DNA from: Sideroxydans lithotrophicus
GTDB lineage: Bacteria; Pseudomonadota; Gammaproteobacteria; Burkholderiales; Gallionellaceae
Length of the DNA stretch: 64,000 nucleotides
Assembly (NCBI GenBank): GCA_020723185.1
Contig: DYJI01000004.1
Span: 216,722 to 280,721, forward strand
Reading direction: 5' to 3'
Each line of letters opens with the position of its first letter. Within the stretch, counting starts at the first letter, position 1. A program made the position numbers and the translations under genes. The notes below the pieces were generated by a model. The model saw only the letters and a program-made list of their open reading frames with translations. It was not told where the DNA came from and made no database searches. Below, piece by piece: positions 57,008-64,000 of the stretch.

Positions 57008-57400
57008 ATGACAACGCTTCAGGAGCAACAATTGGAAAGTCCCTACAAAGGCAAGACTGGTCTGGTTCGCCTGTGGAACGCCTTCGGCTACTCGCTCGCA
57101 GGCTTCCGCGCCGCCTACAAACACGAAGACGCCTTCCGCCAGGAAGTATGGCTCGCCATCGTGCTCATCCCGCTCGCGCTATGGCTGCCGGTGACGGTGA
57201 TTGCCAAAGCGCTGATGGTAGGCAGTGTGTTGCTGGTCATCATCGTCGAGCTGCTCAACTCCGCCATAGAAGCCACGGTGGATCGCATCTCGCTCGAGAA
57301 TCATGACCTCGCCAAGCGCGCCAAAGACATCGGCAGCTCGGCCGTACTGGTGAGTCTGGTCAATGTAGCCGTTGTTTGGGCCCTGGTGTTACTGGGCTGA
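57008..57400 (+). CDS. dgkA: Diacylglycerol kinase
   Basis: 130 residues. The small integral membrane kinase that recycles diacylglycerol to phosphatidate. Three membrane helices (about 47-60, 65-85, 108-128), with the signature VELLNSAIEATVDRI and the acidic HDLAKRAKDIGSSAV. N-terminal GLVRLWNAFGYSLAGFRAAY is typical. TATAGT just upstream (about 56991) may be its -10 box. A short cytoplasmic N-terminus is normal. Confidence 0.96.
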   Translation: MTTLQEQQLESPYKGKTGLVRLWNAFGYSLAGFRAAYKHEDAFRQEVWLAIVLIPLALWLPVTVIAKALMVGSVLLVIIVELLNSAIEATVDRISLENHDLAKRAKDIGSSAVLVSLVNVAVVWALVLLG

Positions 57401-57424
57401 TCCATCATAAGGAGGAAACACATA

Positions 57425-57691
57425 ATGGGAAAAATGAGCAAACCTGAATACGAAGAGAAGGCACGTGCCCTGAACAAGGACGAGGCGGAGCGGCTGCTCT
57501 CCCGCATGAGCGGAAAATTGCCCAAGCGCCTGCACAATGAAAAGTTGACGCGCGAAGAAGCGATTGCGATCCAGCTCGAACTGGAAGACGAACAGCTGGA
57601 AGAATGGCGCAAGAACATGCAGGATCTCAACACCAAGATCGAAGCAAAGAGCAGCCGTAGAAAATCCGACGCAAAGGATAAGAAAGAGTAA
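57425..57691 (+). CDS. Conserved-looking small charged protein (hypothetical)
   Basis: 88 residues, predicted helical and highly charged (MGKMSKPEYEEKARALNKDE, ending SRRKSDAKDKKE). A strong AAGGAGGA lies 9 bases before the ATG. It starts 24 bases after dgkA and is followed by a hairpin. No domain recognised; cytoplasmic by composition. Confidence 0.75.
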   Translation: MGKMSKPEYEEKARALNKDEAERLLSRMSGKLPKRLHNEKLTREEAIAIQLELEDEQLEEWRKNMQDLNTKIEAKSSRRKSDAKDKKE

Positions 57692-57697
57692 GTCAGA

Positions 57698-57728
57698 TCA
57701 GGCGGTGCAATGCCGCCTGCTTTCGTTC
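57698..57728 (+). terminator. Probable terminator between convergent genes
   Basis: CAGGCGG (57699-57705) and CCGCCTG (57713-57719) close a 7-base loop, followed by CTTTCGTT. The T-tract is interrupted, so strength is uncertain. Confidence 0.55.
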
Positions 57729-57735
57729 AACCTGC

Positions 57736-59634
57736 CTAAATATCTAGCACGCTGGCCAGCTTCAACTCGCGCATCGTCGGACGTTTCTTGTCCTGATGCG
57801 TCGCCATGCGCCGCATGATGTCGTCCAGATAGGACAGCGCCTTCAGGATGTGCGGCCCCTTGTTCAGCATGATGCATTCCGCCCGCTGCGCCATCGCGGC
57901 ATCGGTGATCTCCGCCCGGGTGGGGATGCCGTCGCGCACCAGCGTCTCCAGCACCTGCGTTGCCCAGATCACCGGCACGTGCGCCGCCTCGCAGGTCCAC
58001 AGGATCTCCTCCTGTATCTCCGCCATACGCTGATAGCCGACTTCCACCGCCAGATCGCCGCGCGCGATCATCACCCCGCATGACGATGCCTGCATGGACT
58101 CCAGCAACATGCCGGGCAGATTCTCGAATCCTCGCCGCGTCTCGATCTTGAGCACGACGCCCAACTGCTTGGCCCCGAGCGCATGCATCTCGGCGAGCAG
58201 TTCGCGCACATCCTCCTCGCAGTTGGCGAACGAGAGCGCGACGATATCCGCATGGCCGGCCACGAAACGCAGATAGTCCTTGTCCAGCGCACTCAGCGCC
58301 GGCAATCGCAGGTGGCTATCCGGAAAATTGATGCCCTTGTCGCAACGCAGCTTGGCGCCCTTCGCCCGTGCGCTCGTGATGCGCAGCAGCAATCCGTCGT
58401 CGCGCTTCTCCTCGACGACCGCACCGATCTTGCCATCGTCCAGCCAGACCTCCGCACCAAGCGCCACACACTCGAACACCTCCGGCAGCGTACAACCGAT
58501 CTCGGCCGGCGACACGACCTTGCCCTCGTCATCGAAGGTCGGCTGCTTGCCGGCATTCTGATCGGCGCGTATCAGCAGTTGGTCACCCATGTGCAGCAGC
58601 AGCGCGCCCTCGATGGGCGGGATGTTCCTGATCTCGGTCTCGAACCCGTCGCGCGTCTCCAGCGACGGGCTCCGATGTTCTAGCAGCGTGCCGGACTTGA
58701 CGAAGGTGGTCTGCGAGCACTGCGCCCATACGCCCCAAGTCGTCACCGACAGCACATGGAAGCAACGGTCACGGTCCGCAGTATCGACCAGACAGATGCT
58801 GTCTCCGGCCGCCAGCCGCGCCAGCCATGCTCCGCTCACCGACAGGCTCACATCAGCCTCCTCCGGCACCTCCGCTTCAGACGAATCATCCCGCAGCCAT
58901 ATGCGCACCGGCTCGATCACATGGCCGAACACGTCGCGCCCCGGGTGGATGCGCAGCACTTCCGGTCCCGGCTCAAGATGACCGGTGCGCAACTTCGGCC
59001 CCGGCAGATCCATCAGGATGCGGCAGGATTTCCCCAGCGCTGCTTCCGCACTGCGCAGATGGCGGATCATGGCTTCCCACTCGGCGGGCGAGTCGTGCGC
59101 GCAATTGATGCGCATGCAATCCATGCCCTGCGCAAGCATGTCATGCACCAGCCGCCCGTCACGCGCGGCTTCTCGCGGCATCGTCACCAGGATGCGTGCC
59201 TCGCGCCCGTTCTGTACCGGGCCCAGCAATGCATGTGTGCGCTGTTGCAGCAAGCGCCGCCCCCGCTCGAACGCCTCGTCGATGGCCGCATGCCGCCACT
59301 CGTGCCAGATGTCGTTCGACAACCTGTACAGCAATGCCAGCACCACATCGACGCTTGCCATCACATGCGGCTCCGACCGGCCGAGCGACGACAGCCCCAA
59401 GCGACTCAGACGCAGTTGCAGGTCGCGCAGGTCATGCCTGCGCAAGGCGATGTAATGCAGTAGGTTCCTGGCACTCTCATGCCGGGCAGGCGGCAAGGCA
59501 TACCAACGTTCGGAGGATGACATCTCGATATCGAGCAGGCTGGTACGGATCTGCTCCAGATCACTCAACAAAGCGACCAGCGCCTCCCGACGGGATTGCG
59601 AGGATGAGATGCCGGTCGTGGCGACAGTATTCAT
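57736..59634 (-). CDS. Atypical pyruvate kinase-like protein without C-terminal domain
   Basis: 632 residues. An N-terminal extension of about 145 residues, predicted helical, precedes a pyruvate-kinase barrel: [11 protein letters not shown] and RINCAHDS (near 175), an enlarged B-domain region (about 220-435), [29 protein letters not shown] (catalytic Lys and Mg-binding Glu, near 496), [10 protein letters not shown] (Mg-binding Asp, near 521) and [17 protein letters not shown]. The usual C-terminal allosteric domain of about 120 residues is missing; the protein ends 45 residues after ECIMLNKG. The start MNTVATTG at 59634 is preferred to 59679. It may be a true but unregulated pyruvate kinase or a paralogue with a new role. 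Confidence 0.85.
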   Translation of the reverse strand: MNTVATTGISSSQSRREALVALLSDLEQIRTSLLDIEMSSSERWYALPPARHESARNLLHYIALRRHDLRDLQLRLSRLGLSSLGRSEPHVMASVDVVLALLYRLSNDIWHEWRHAAIDEAFERGRRLLQQRTHALLGPVQNGREARILVTMPREAARDGRLVHDMLAQGMDCMRINCAHDSPAEWEAMIRHLRSAEAALGKSCRILMDLPGPKLRTGHLEPGPEVLRIHPGRDVFGHVIEPVRIWLRDDSSEAEVPEEADVSLSVSGAWLARLAAGDSICLVDTADRDRCFHVLSVTTWGVWAQCSQTTFVKSGTLLEHRSPSLETRDGFETEIRNIPPIEGALLLHMGDQLLIRADQNAGKQPTFDDEGKVVSPAEIGCTLPEVFECVALGAEVWLDDGKIGAVVEEKRDDGLLLRITSARAKGAKLRCDKGINFPDSHLRLPALSALDKDYLRFVAGHADIVALSFANCEEDVRELLAEMHALGAKQLGVVLKIETRRGFENLPGMLLESMQASSCGVMIARGDLAVEVGYQRMAEIQEEILWTCEAAHVPVIWATQVLETLVRDGIPTRAEITDAAMAQRAECIMLNKGPHILKALSYLDDIMRRMATHQDKKRPTMRELKLASVLDI

Positions 59635-59770
59635 GCTACCGACTCTACCCCGCGAATATTGCACCCCTGTTTCAAACACATTTCAGGCTCACTGCGCCCC
59701 TGCATACGCCCGAATAGCCGCCTTCCCTGCCGCATCGAGTGGAACCTCAACAGTCATCGGTGGAAATTGG

Positions 59771-59776
59771 TAAAAT
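59771..59776 (+). promoter_or_regulatory. Predicted extended -10 promoter of the J-domain operon
   Basis: TGG, TAAAAT, then CGCGCGCC. The predicted start near 59783 is just upstream of GCAGGAGG at 59787-59794, which fits a short leader to the TTG start at 59800. Confidence 0.55.
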
Positions 59777-59799
59777 CGCGCGCCTTGCAGGAGGCCTCA

Positions 59800-60099
59800 T
59801 TGGAAAACCCATACAACATCCTTGGCGTCTCGCCGACCGCTTCGACCGACGACATCAAGAAGGCATACCGCGCACTTGCCATGCGCCATCACCCGGACCG
59901 CAACCCAGACGCCAGCGCCGAACGCAGATTCGACGCGATCAAGAAGGCGTACGAGCTGCTGTCCGACCCGCAGAAGCGGGCGGAGTACAACTACAGCCTG
60001 AACAACCGCATCGTCGTCGACCCACAGCAGGAAGCACAGAACCTGTGGGGCGCCCTATTCACCCGTTGCGGCATCGAACAGCCGCGCAACGACCGTTAA
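59800..60099 (+). CDS. J-domain (DnaJ-like) co-chaperone
   Basis: 99 residues. The J domain covers about 1-68: [33 protein letters not shown] with the HPD tripeptide near residue 31, and [20 protein letters not shown]. No zinc-finger or substrate-binding domain follows. A TTG start at 59800 is chosen because GCAGGAGG lies 5 bases upstream and the promoter rules out the in-frame ATG at 59659. It would stimulate DnaK-type ATPases. First gene of a four-gene run with unrecognised proteins. Confidence 0.85.
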   Translation: MENPYNILGVSPTASTDDIKKAYRALAMRHHPDRNPDASAERRFDAIKKAYELLSDPQKRAEYNYSLNNRIVVDPQQEAQNLWGALFTRCGIEQPRNDR

Positions 60100-60118
60100 A
60101 CATTTCAAGAAGACCACC

Positions 60119-60637
60119 ATGAAAAGCATCCATCCAGAATTCCACTATCAGACCCGCGAACTCGGCTACCAGATCAGCGACACACTGGGCGAACCGCCCG
60201 ACCGCAAGCGCTACGAGCGCGTCATCGCCTCCCTGATCGGCGAGTACGCCAATGGCACGGTGATCGACGATGTGAACATGCTGAGCTTCGCGCTGGTCGA
60301 CCATCTGGTGTTCGGCGATGCCAAGGGCCTGCTGGCCGAAGCACGGGATTATGAAGAGGGCGATGCCGCCAAGGTGATGAAGCTGGTGTCCACCACCACC
60401 GCCACTTCCGGCGATGCGCTGGCCGCCGTGTTCGCCGCCGATCCCGAGCTGGCGCGCAAGGCGGTCATCACCGCCTTCCTGTTCAAGAACAGCAAGGGCT
60501 GGAAGGAAGAAGACAACTCGCTCGCCGCCCTGCAGGAAGAGGAAGACAAAGCCAACGCCGACGAGGATGAAGACGAGTCCTTCCACGGCGAGAACATCGA
60601 ACACCTGTTCGACACACGCGGAGACGGTAATGACTGA
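60119..60637 (+). CDS. Unrecognised acidic helical protein 1 of the J-domain operon
   Basis: 172 residues, soluble, predicted mostly helical. It begins MKSIHPEFHYQTRELGYQIS and ends in a strongly acidic tail (EEEDKANADEDEDESFHGEN). No signal peptide, membrane span or recognised motif. Starts 19 bases after the J-domain gene and overlaps the next gene by 8 bases. The acidic tail and neighbour suggest a chaperone client or partner; inference only. Confidence 0.65.
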   Translation: MKSIHPEFHYQTRELGYQISDTLGEPPDRKRYERVIASLIGEYANGTVIDDVNMLSFALVDHLVFGDAKGLLAEARDYEEGDAAKVMKLVSTTTATSGDALAAVFAADPELARKAVITAFLFKNSKGWKEEDNSLAALQEEEDKANADEDEDESFHGENIEHLFDTRGDGND

Positions 60638-61439
60638 CAGATCCCAGCTTCCAGCGATCAGCCTGCAAGTCACCGAACTGGTGCTGGCCGGCTCGCCCGA
60701 GCATGCAGAAGAAGCCATCAACGAAACCGCCGAGAAGTTCGGAGACCTCGCCGTGGTCGAAGTGCTCAACGCGCTGGAAGCGCATGTCGCCTCGCTGCAC
60801 CTGTCATCCTTCGACGGCGGCAAGCTGTCGCTGGCCACCATGCTCATCTCGCCCAAAGCCTGGGCCGAGAGTCTCGCCTACTTCGCCGCCACCTGGGACG
60901 AAGACTGGATCGAAGACGAACCGGAAGTGCTCACCGAATCACTGTTCGCACACATCCACGGCATCCTGTACGCCACCGAAGATGAAGACCGTCGCGCCGA
61001 ACTGCTCAACGCGGCGCTGGCCACCGCCTGGGGTACGACGGCCTTCGCCGTGATGTTCTCCACCGCCATCGACGAGATCATCGAGATCGCAAACGACATC
61101 CAGAACCTCGGCGCCCCGCGCAGCGGCAGCACAACTTCCGACCATGACGTGATCCCGCTGGCACTGGAGATCATCCGCAACGACCAGGAAGCGTGGGACA
61201 GCATCCTGTTCGAGATTTTCCCCGACTGGCGCCCCGGCGAGAACGAATTGCACCCCAGCCCGGACGAAGAGAGCGACGAAGATCCCGAAGAAGACGAAGA
61301 GTCGCGCGAAAGCCAGTTCGCCATGGGCCGCAGCACCAAAGAACTGCTGCTGCGCCTGCGTAAACAAGTGCCCAGCAAAGCCGCCACACCGGCCAAGCCC
61401 GGCGCGCGTCCAAGTCTGGGCGAGGACATCTTCTCCTGA
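60630..61439 (+). CDS. Unrecognised acidic protein 2 of the J-domain operon
   Basis: 269 residues, soluble. MTDRSQLPAISLQVTELVLA begins a helical domain of about 190 residues. A run of acidic residues (DEESDEDPEEDEESRES) follows at about 205-225, then a basic C-terminal tail. Start at 60630 (GGAG upstream) overlaps the previous stop. No family recognised. The acidic tracts resemble those of the other operon members and the UPF0149 protein downstream. Confidence 0.65.
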   Translation: MTDRSQLPAISLQVTELVLAGSPEHAEEAINETAEKFGDLAVVEVLNALEAHVASLHLSSFDGGKLSLATMLISPKAWAESLAYFAATWDEDWIEDEPEVLTESLFAHIHGILYATEDEDRRAELLNAALATAWGTTAFAVMFSTAIDEIIEIANDIQNLGAPRSGSTTSDHDVIPLALEIIRNDQEAWDSILFEIFPDWRPGENELHPSPDEESDEDPEEDEESRESQFAMGRSTKELLLRLRKQVPSKAATPAKPGARPSLGEDIFS

Positions 61440-62311
61440 TGAACATCACCAGTTACACCGCCCGCACGCCCCAGCTTGTGCAAGCACTGGAAGCGCTCGG
61501 CCAGCGCGCGGACAATCAGCAAGCAGCCAGCATCCTGTTCGACGAACTGTGCGGCATCACCGCACTGGTCGCCAAGAAGTTCACCAACGACCGCACCGCA
61601 GAAGGCATACACGAAGCGTTCCATCTCACGGTGGGTTGCATCTCGCTGGCCATCAGCCAGTCGGACATCGCCGACACCGGCGAAGCCAAGCTCGCCTTCC
61701 TGCTGCAGCACGGCGCTGAATACGTGTTCCAGATGGGCTTCCGCCATATGAAGGAACTGTCCGCCCTGCCCTACACCGCCTACGTCTCCGATTTCGACAA
61801 CGATCCCTTCGTGCAGCAGCGCAACCTCAAAACCATCTTTATGGAGATATGCAGCGCCGACCCCGCATCGAACTGGTCGGGTGACGCCATCTTCCAGAAC
61901 GAGATGGCGGACCGGAAACGCAACCAGCAATACATCGACTGCGGCAAATGGCTGCGCAAGCACAACGCCGGCGGCGTGGTCAGAGACTCCGAGATGGATG
62001 CCAGTGCCGCGATGACCGTGGCCGTACTGTTCGCACTGTACGGCGATGGACGCATCGTCGCGCGCACCGCACAACGGCCACTTGAGAATCTCATCGCCCA
62101 CATCCGCGACACCAAGCCCGATGTCGATGCCAGCTGGAACACCTTCCTGAAAAAGATCCCGCCCGAATTCCAGCCCCTGCTGCGCGAGCGCATGGAGCAA
62201 CTGCGCGACACCATCGTCAAGAAACTGTACGGCAAGACCAAGGCCAAGACCCTGCTCACCACCCTGCAAGACCAATACATCGGCAGCGAGCAGGACATCG
62301 ACTACGCCTGA
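61439..62311 (+). CDS. Unrecognised helical protein 3 of the J-domain operon
   Basis: 290 residues, soluble, predicted all-alpha. Segments such as FDELCGITALVAKKF, EAFHLTVGCISLAIS, FQMGFRHMKELSALPYTAYV and EFQPLLRERMEQLRDTIVKK. No acidic tail. Its ATG shares the A of the previous TGA (TGATG), so the genes are translationally coupled. Not recognised. Confidence 0.65.
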   Translation: MNITSYTARTPQLVQALEALGQRADNQQAASILFDELCGITALVAKKFTNDRTAEGIHEAFHLTVGCISLAISQSDIADTGEAKLAFLLQHGAEYVFQMGFRHMKELSALPYTAYVSDFDNDPFVQQRNLKTIFMEICSADPASNWSGDAIFQNEMADRKRNQQYIDCGKWLRKHNAGGVVRDSEMDASAAMTVAVLFALYGDGRIVARTAQRPLENLIAHIRDTKPDVDASWNTFLKKIPPEFQPLLRERMEQLRDTIVKKLYGKTKAKTLLTTLQDQYIGSEQDIDYA

Positions 62312-62358
62312 CACGGCGCACAGCTGACTCATTGAACATCCACCCAATACCAATTAAG

Positions 62359-62430
62359 TCGTCATTCCCGCGAAAGCGGGAATCCAGTGCTTTTATTCAA
62401 CTGGGTTCCCGCTTTCGCGGGAACGACGAA
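62359..62430. repeat. Intergenic inverted-repeat element (TTCCCGCGAAAGCGGGAA type)
   Basis: Two arms, 62360-62388 and 62400-62428, are near-perfect reverse complements (one mismatch). Each arm contains TTCCCGCGAAAGCGGGAA, itself a short palindrome. This matches the widespread GTCATTCCCGCGAAAGCGGGAATCC-type intergenic element of Proteobacteria. It lies 58 bases before the UPF0149/SEC-C gene. Confidence 0.85.
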
Positions 62431-62488
62431 TGAGACTGCATCTGCTCTATCCTTACTCAAAGCAACAATAGCGAAAGCAAACGCCATC

Positions 62489-63229
62489 ATGTCCGCACAA
62501 GAACCCACACCCGCCCAACCCGCCCTCTCCGAACAAGAGATGGAAGCGCTCGACAACTTCCTGATGTCCGATGCCACCAGCAGCGAAGTGATGATGCTCG
62601 ACCAACTGGACGGCTTCTTCACCGCCCTCGCTTCCGGCCCATCACTGCCCAAACCGGAAGAATGGATGCCGCGCGTGTGGGGCCCCAGCGCAAGCGACGC
62701 ACCCAAGTTCGCCAGCGATGCGCAACGGGAAACCATCACCGACCTGCTCACCCGCCACCTGAACGCCACCGTGTGGAGCATGAATCAGGAACTGGAGAGT
62801 TTCGAGCCCATCTTCGACCTGAACGTCTACGAAGGCGACGAACACGAATACCTGGACGGCGAGAACTGGGCACACGGCTACATGACCGGCATCGCCATGC
62901 AGCGCGACAGCTGGAAGAAACTACTCGAAGCCCGCCACGCCGCCGAAGTATTGCGCCCCCTCTATCTGCTCGGCTCACCAGACATCACCGAGGAAGAAGA
63001 AGCACTGATCGAGACACCCGCCCAACGCGAAGCGCTATCCAAGAAGATCCCCGCCAGCGTCGCCGCGATCTACAAGTACTGGGCACCGCAACGGCGCGCC
63101 GCAGAAGAACGCATCCACGGCAAGTCCGACGATAGCGACATGAAGCATGTCAGCCGCAATGCACCCTGCCCCTGTGGCAGTGGCAGGAAATTCAAGAAGT
63201 GTTGCGGGGCGGATAAAGGCGAGGTTTGA
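62489..63229 (+). CDS. UPF0149 (YecA/YgfB-like) protein with C-terminal SEC-C zinc motif
   Basis: 246 residues, soluble. The UPF0149 domain (about 15-170) has LDNFLMSDATSSEVM, LDQLDGFFTALASGP and NWAHGYMTGIAM. The C-terminus ends in a SEC-C metal-binding motif, NAPCPCGSGRKFKKCCG (about 225-241), as in SecA and YecA, where it binds zinc or iron. The in-frame ATG at 62387 falls within the repeat element, so the start at 62489 is preferred. Function unknown; YecA interacts with ribosomes or SecB in related work, so this is only a hint. Confidence 0.85.
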   Translation: MSAQEPTPAQPALSEQEMEALDNFLMSDATSSEVMMLDQLDGFFTALASGPSLPKPEEWMPRVWGPSASDAPKFASDAQRETITDLLTRHLNATVWSMNQELESFEPIFDLNVYEGDEHEYLDGENWAHGYMTGIAMQRDSWKKLLEARHAAEVLRPLYLLGSPDITEEEEALIETPAQREALSKKIPASVAAIYKYWAPQRRAAEERIHGKSDDSDMKHVSRNAPCPCGSGRKFKKCCGADKGEV

Positions 63230-63250
63230 AAAGGTCGAGTCTGCCGCGAC

Positions 63251-63784
63251 TCACTCGAGTGGCGTGCTGAAACCGAGGCTATAGATGATGTTGCCAGAGA
63301 AAGTGGAGCTGTAATAACGCCGTGCGGAAAGCGTGATGCCGATCACCCGTGTGTACCAGGCGATACCCACCTCCGGATAAAGCACCGCGCTGAATTCATG
63401 CTTCATGTACGTCTCGCCCGGCTCGTCTATCTGTCCGTTGCGGTCGTTGTCCAGCCTGTCCTGCGTGGCATCCGCCTGATGGCTGGCCATGCCGACCAAC
63501 ACGCCAACGCCTACGAAAGGCGAAACATGCTCCCCGTATTGCAAGCGCACCGAGCTCGTCACGCCCTTGTATTCGAACCGCTCATCCGCGAAATACGAAG
63601 CCCCCACGCGCACCCCGCTGAACCAACTCGGGCAGGCGCTGTAAGCCGCATCCAGCCCCACGATCCGCAGATCCTTCTCCGCCCAGAAGGCGCCTTCGAA
63701 TTGGGGTTTGCACGGTGCTGCGTAGCTAATGGCGGGCAAGGAGGTCAGCAGGAGCCATAACAATGCGGATCGGATGCCGAACAT
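63251..63784 (-). CDS. Small outer-membrane beta-barrel protein with EF-hand-like loop
   Basis: 177 residues. Signal peptide MFGIRSALLWLLLTSLPAISYAA (the upstream in-frame ATG at 63856 would extend it and is rejected). The mature part shows alternating strand patterns (VGASYFADERFEYKG, SVRLQYGEHVSPFVGVGVLV) and ends in YSLGFSTPLE. About residues 113-126 read DNDRNGQIDEPGE, a calcium-binding EF-hand-like loop in an extracellular turn. No operon partner in view on the minus strand. Confidence 0.7.
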   Translation of the reverse strand: MFGIRSALLWLLLTSLPAISYAAPCKPQFEGAFWAEKDLRIVGLDAAYSACPSWFSGVRVGASYFADERFEYKGVTSSVRLQYGEHVSPFVGVGVLVGMASHQADATQDRLDNDRNGQIDEPGETYMKHEFSAVLYPEVGIAWYTRVIGITLSARRYYSSTFSGNIIYSLGFSTPLE

Positions 63785-63828
63785 GATTTGCCAGTCAATA
63801 AGTTGAATCGAGTGGTTTGGTTCGTGCA

Positions 63829-63850
63829 ACTTTTCGAGTGCGAAAAGTTT
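63829..63850 (-). other. Hairpin in the leader of the barrel gene
   Basis: AACTTTTCG and CGAAAAGTT (63829-63837, 63842-63850) form a 9-bp stem with a 4-base loop, 45-65 bases before the barrel start on the minus strand. The remaining bases to 64000 show no supported gene. Confidence 0.55.
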
Positions 63851-64000
63851 ATTCAATGCTGTCCCGTTTAGCCCACGACAATATCAAACAATCGAAACTA
63901 AGCCTTAATATCAACGATGTTAACTGACTGGCTGTCGGGATAGATCTGACCTGCCCAGATTCTTCGGACCATTCATTCTTGGAGAACGGCCTCGGTTTCA

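Noticed and set aside
63237..63252. GAGTC/GACTC hairpin after the UPF0149 gene.
   Set aside because: Only 5 bp of stem and no T-tract, so not called a terminator.

Overview
The window is a continuous piece of a betaproteobacterial chromosome. Conserved housekeeping blocks point to the Nitrosomonadales, and the Gallionellaceae (Sideroxydans/Gallionella-type iron oxidisers) are a plausible family. The reasons are the gene orders kdsD-kdsC-lptC-lptA-lptB-rpoN-hpf-ptsN-hprK-rapZ, hemC-hemD-hemX-hemY opposite ppc, algZ-algR opposite argH, and hemA-prfA-prmC, together with a Cyc2-like cytochrome-porin of the kind used by neutrophilic Fe(II) oxidisers. The family assignment is an inference from gene content; no 16S or rRNA gene is present. 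There are no tRNAs, CRISPR arrays, insertion sequences or prophage genes, and no gene-free stretch longer than about 250 bases.

Layout. 1-6276 (+): a type II secretion/type IV pilus-like operon with the end of an ATPase, a GspF/PilC platform protein, PilM/N-, PilO- and PilP-like proteins, and two pseudopilin-like proteins sharing an LPCP module. 6273-9330 (-): cysS and glnS. 9506-13137 (+): TPR protein, L,D-transpeptidase-like protein, cyclophilin and lpxH. 13299-16373 (-): cyc2-like gene with a promoter, a 20-bp palindrome and an orphan membrane histidine kinase. 16623-18118 (+): two pseudopilins, each behind a sigma-54-type promoter. 18137-20107 (-): Kef-type antiporter. 20205-29174 (+): KDO and LPS-transport genes, rpoN, hpf, ptsN, hprK, rapZ, a NusG-II/Gx pair and ubiX. 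29181-35060: an SDR (-), a ferredoxin-reductase (+) and hemCDXY (-). 35144-37915 (+): ppc.

37970-41942 (-) is the most unusual cluster: AlgZ/AlgR, a ParA-like ATPase and two paralogous membrane proteins that look like chemoreceptor sensor domains without a signalling domain. 42058-46832: argH (+) and hemA-prfA-prmC (-). 46916-53193 (-): a CHASE2 nucleotide cyclase followed by a 1249-residue NHL/FnIII/transglutaminase-like/TPR protein and a small TPR-like protein. 53331-56927 (+): an EAL-CBS-GGDDF protein, a 41-residue small ORF, a PlsC-type and an OlsB-type acyltransferase. 57008-63784: dgkA, a conserved small protein, an atypical pyruvate kinase-like protein (-), a J-domain protein with three unrecognised acidic or helical proteins, a UPF0149/SEC-C protein and an outer-membrane barrel protein (-).

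Common themes are envelope biogenesis (LPS, lipids, peptidoglycan, pili) and signalling (sigma-54, PTS-Ntr, LytTR, cAMP-type and c-di-GMP-type enzymes). Many predicted promoters share a -10 box immediately followed by a GCGC-rich discriminator. Functions are read from motifs and remembered family features; no database search was possible.
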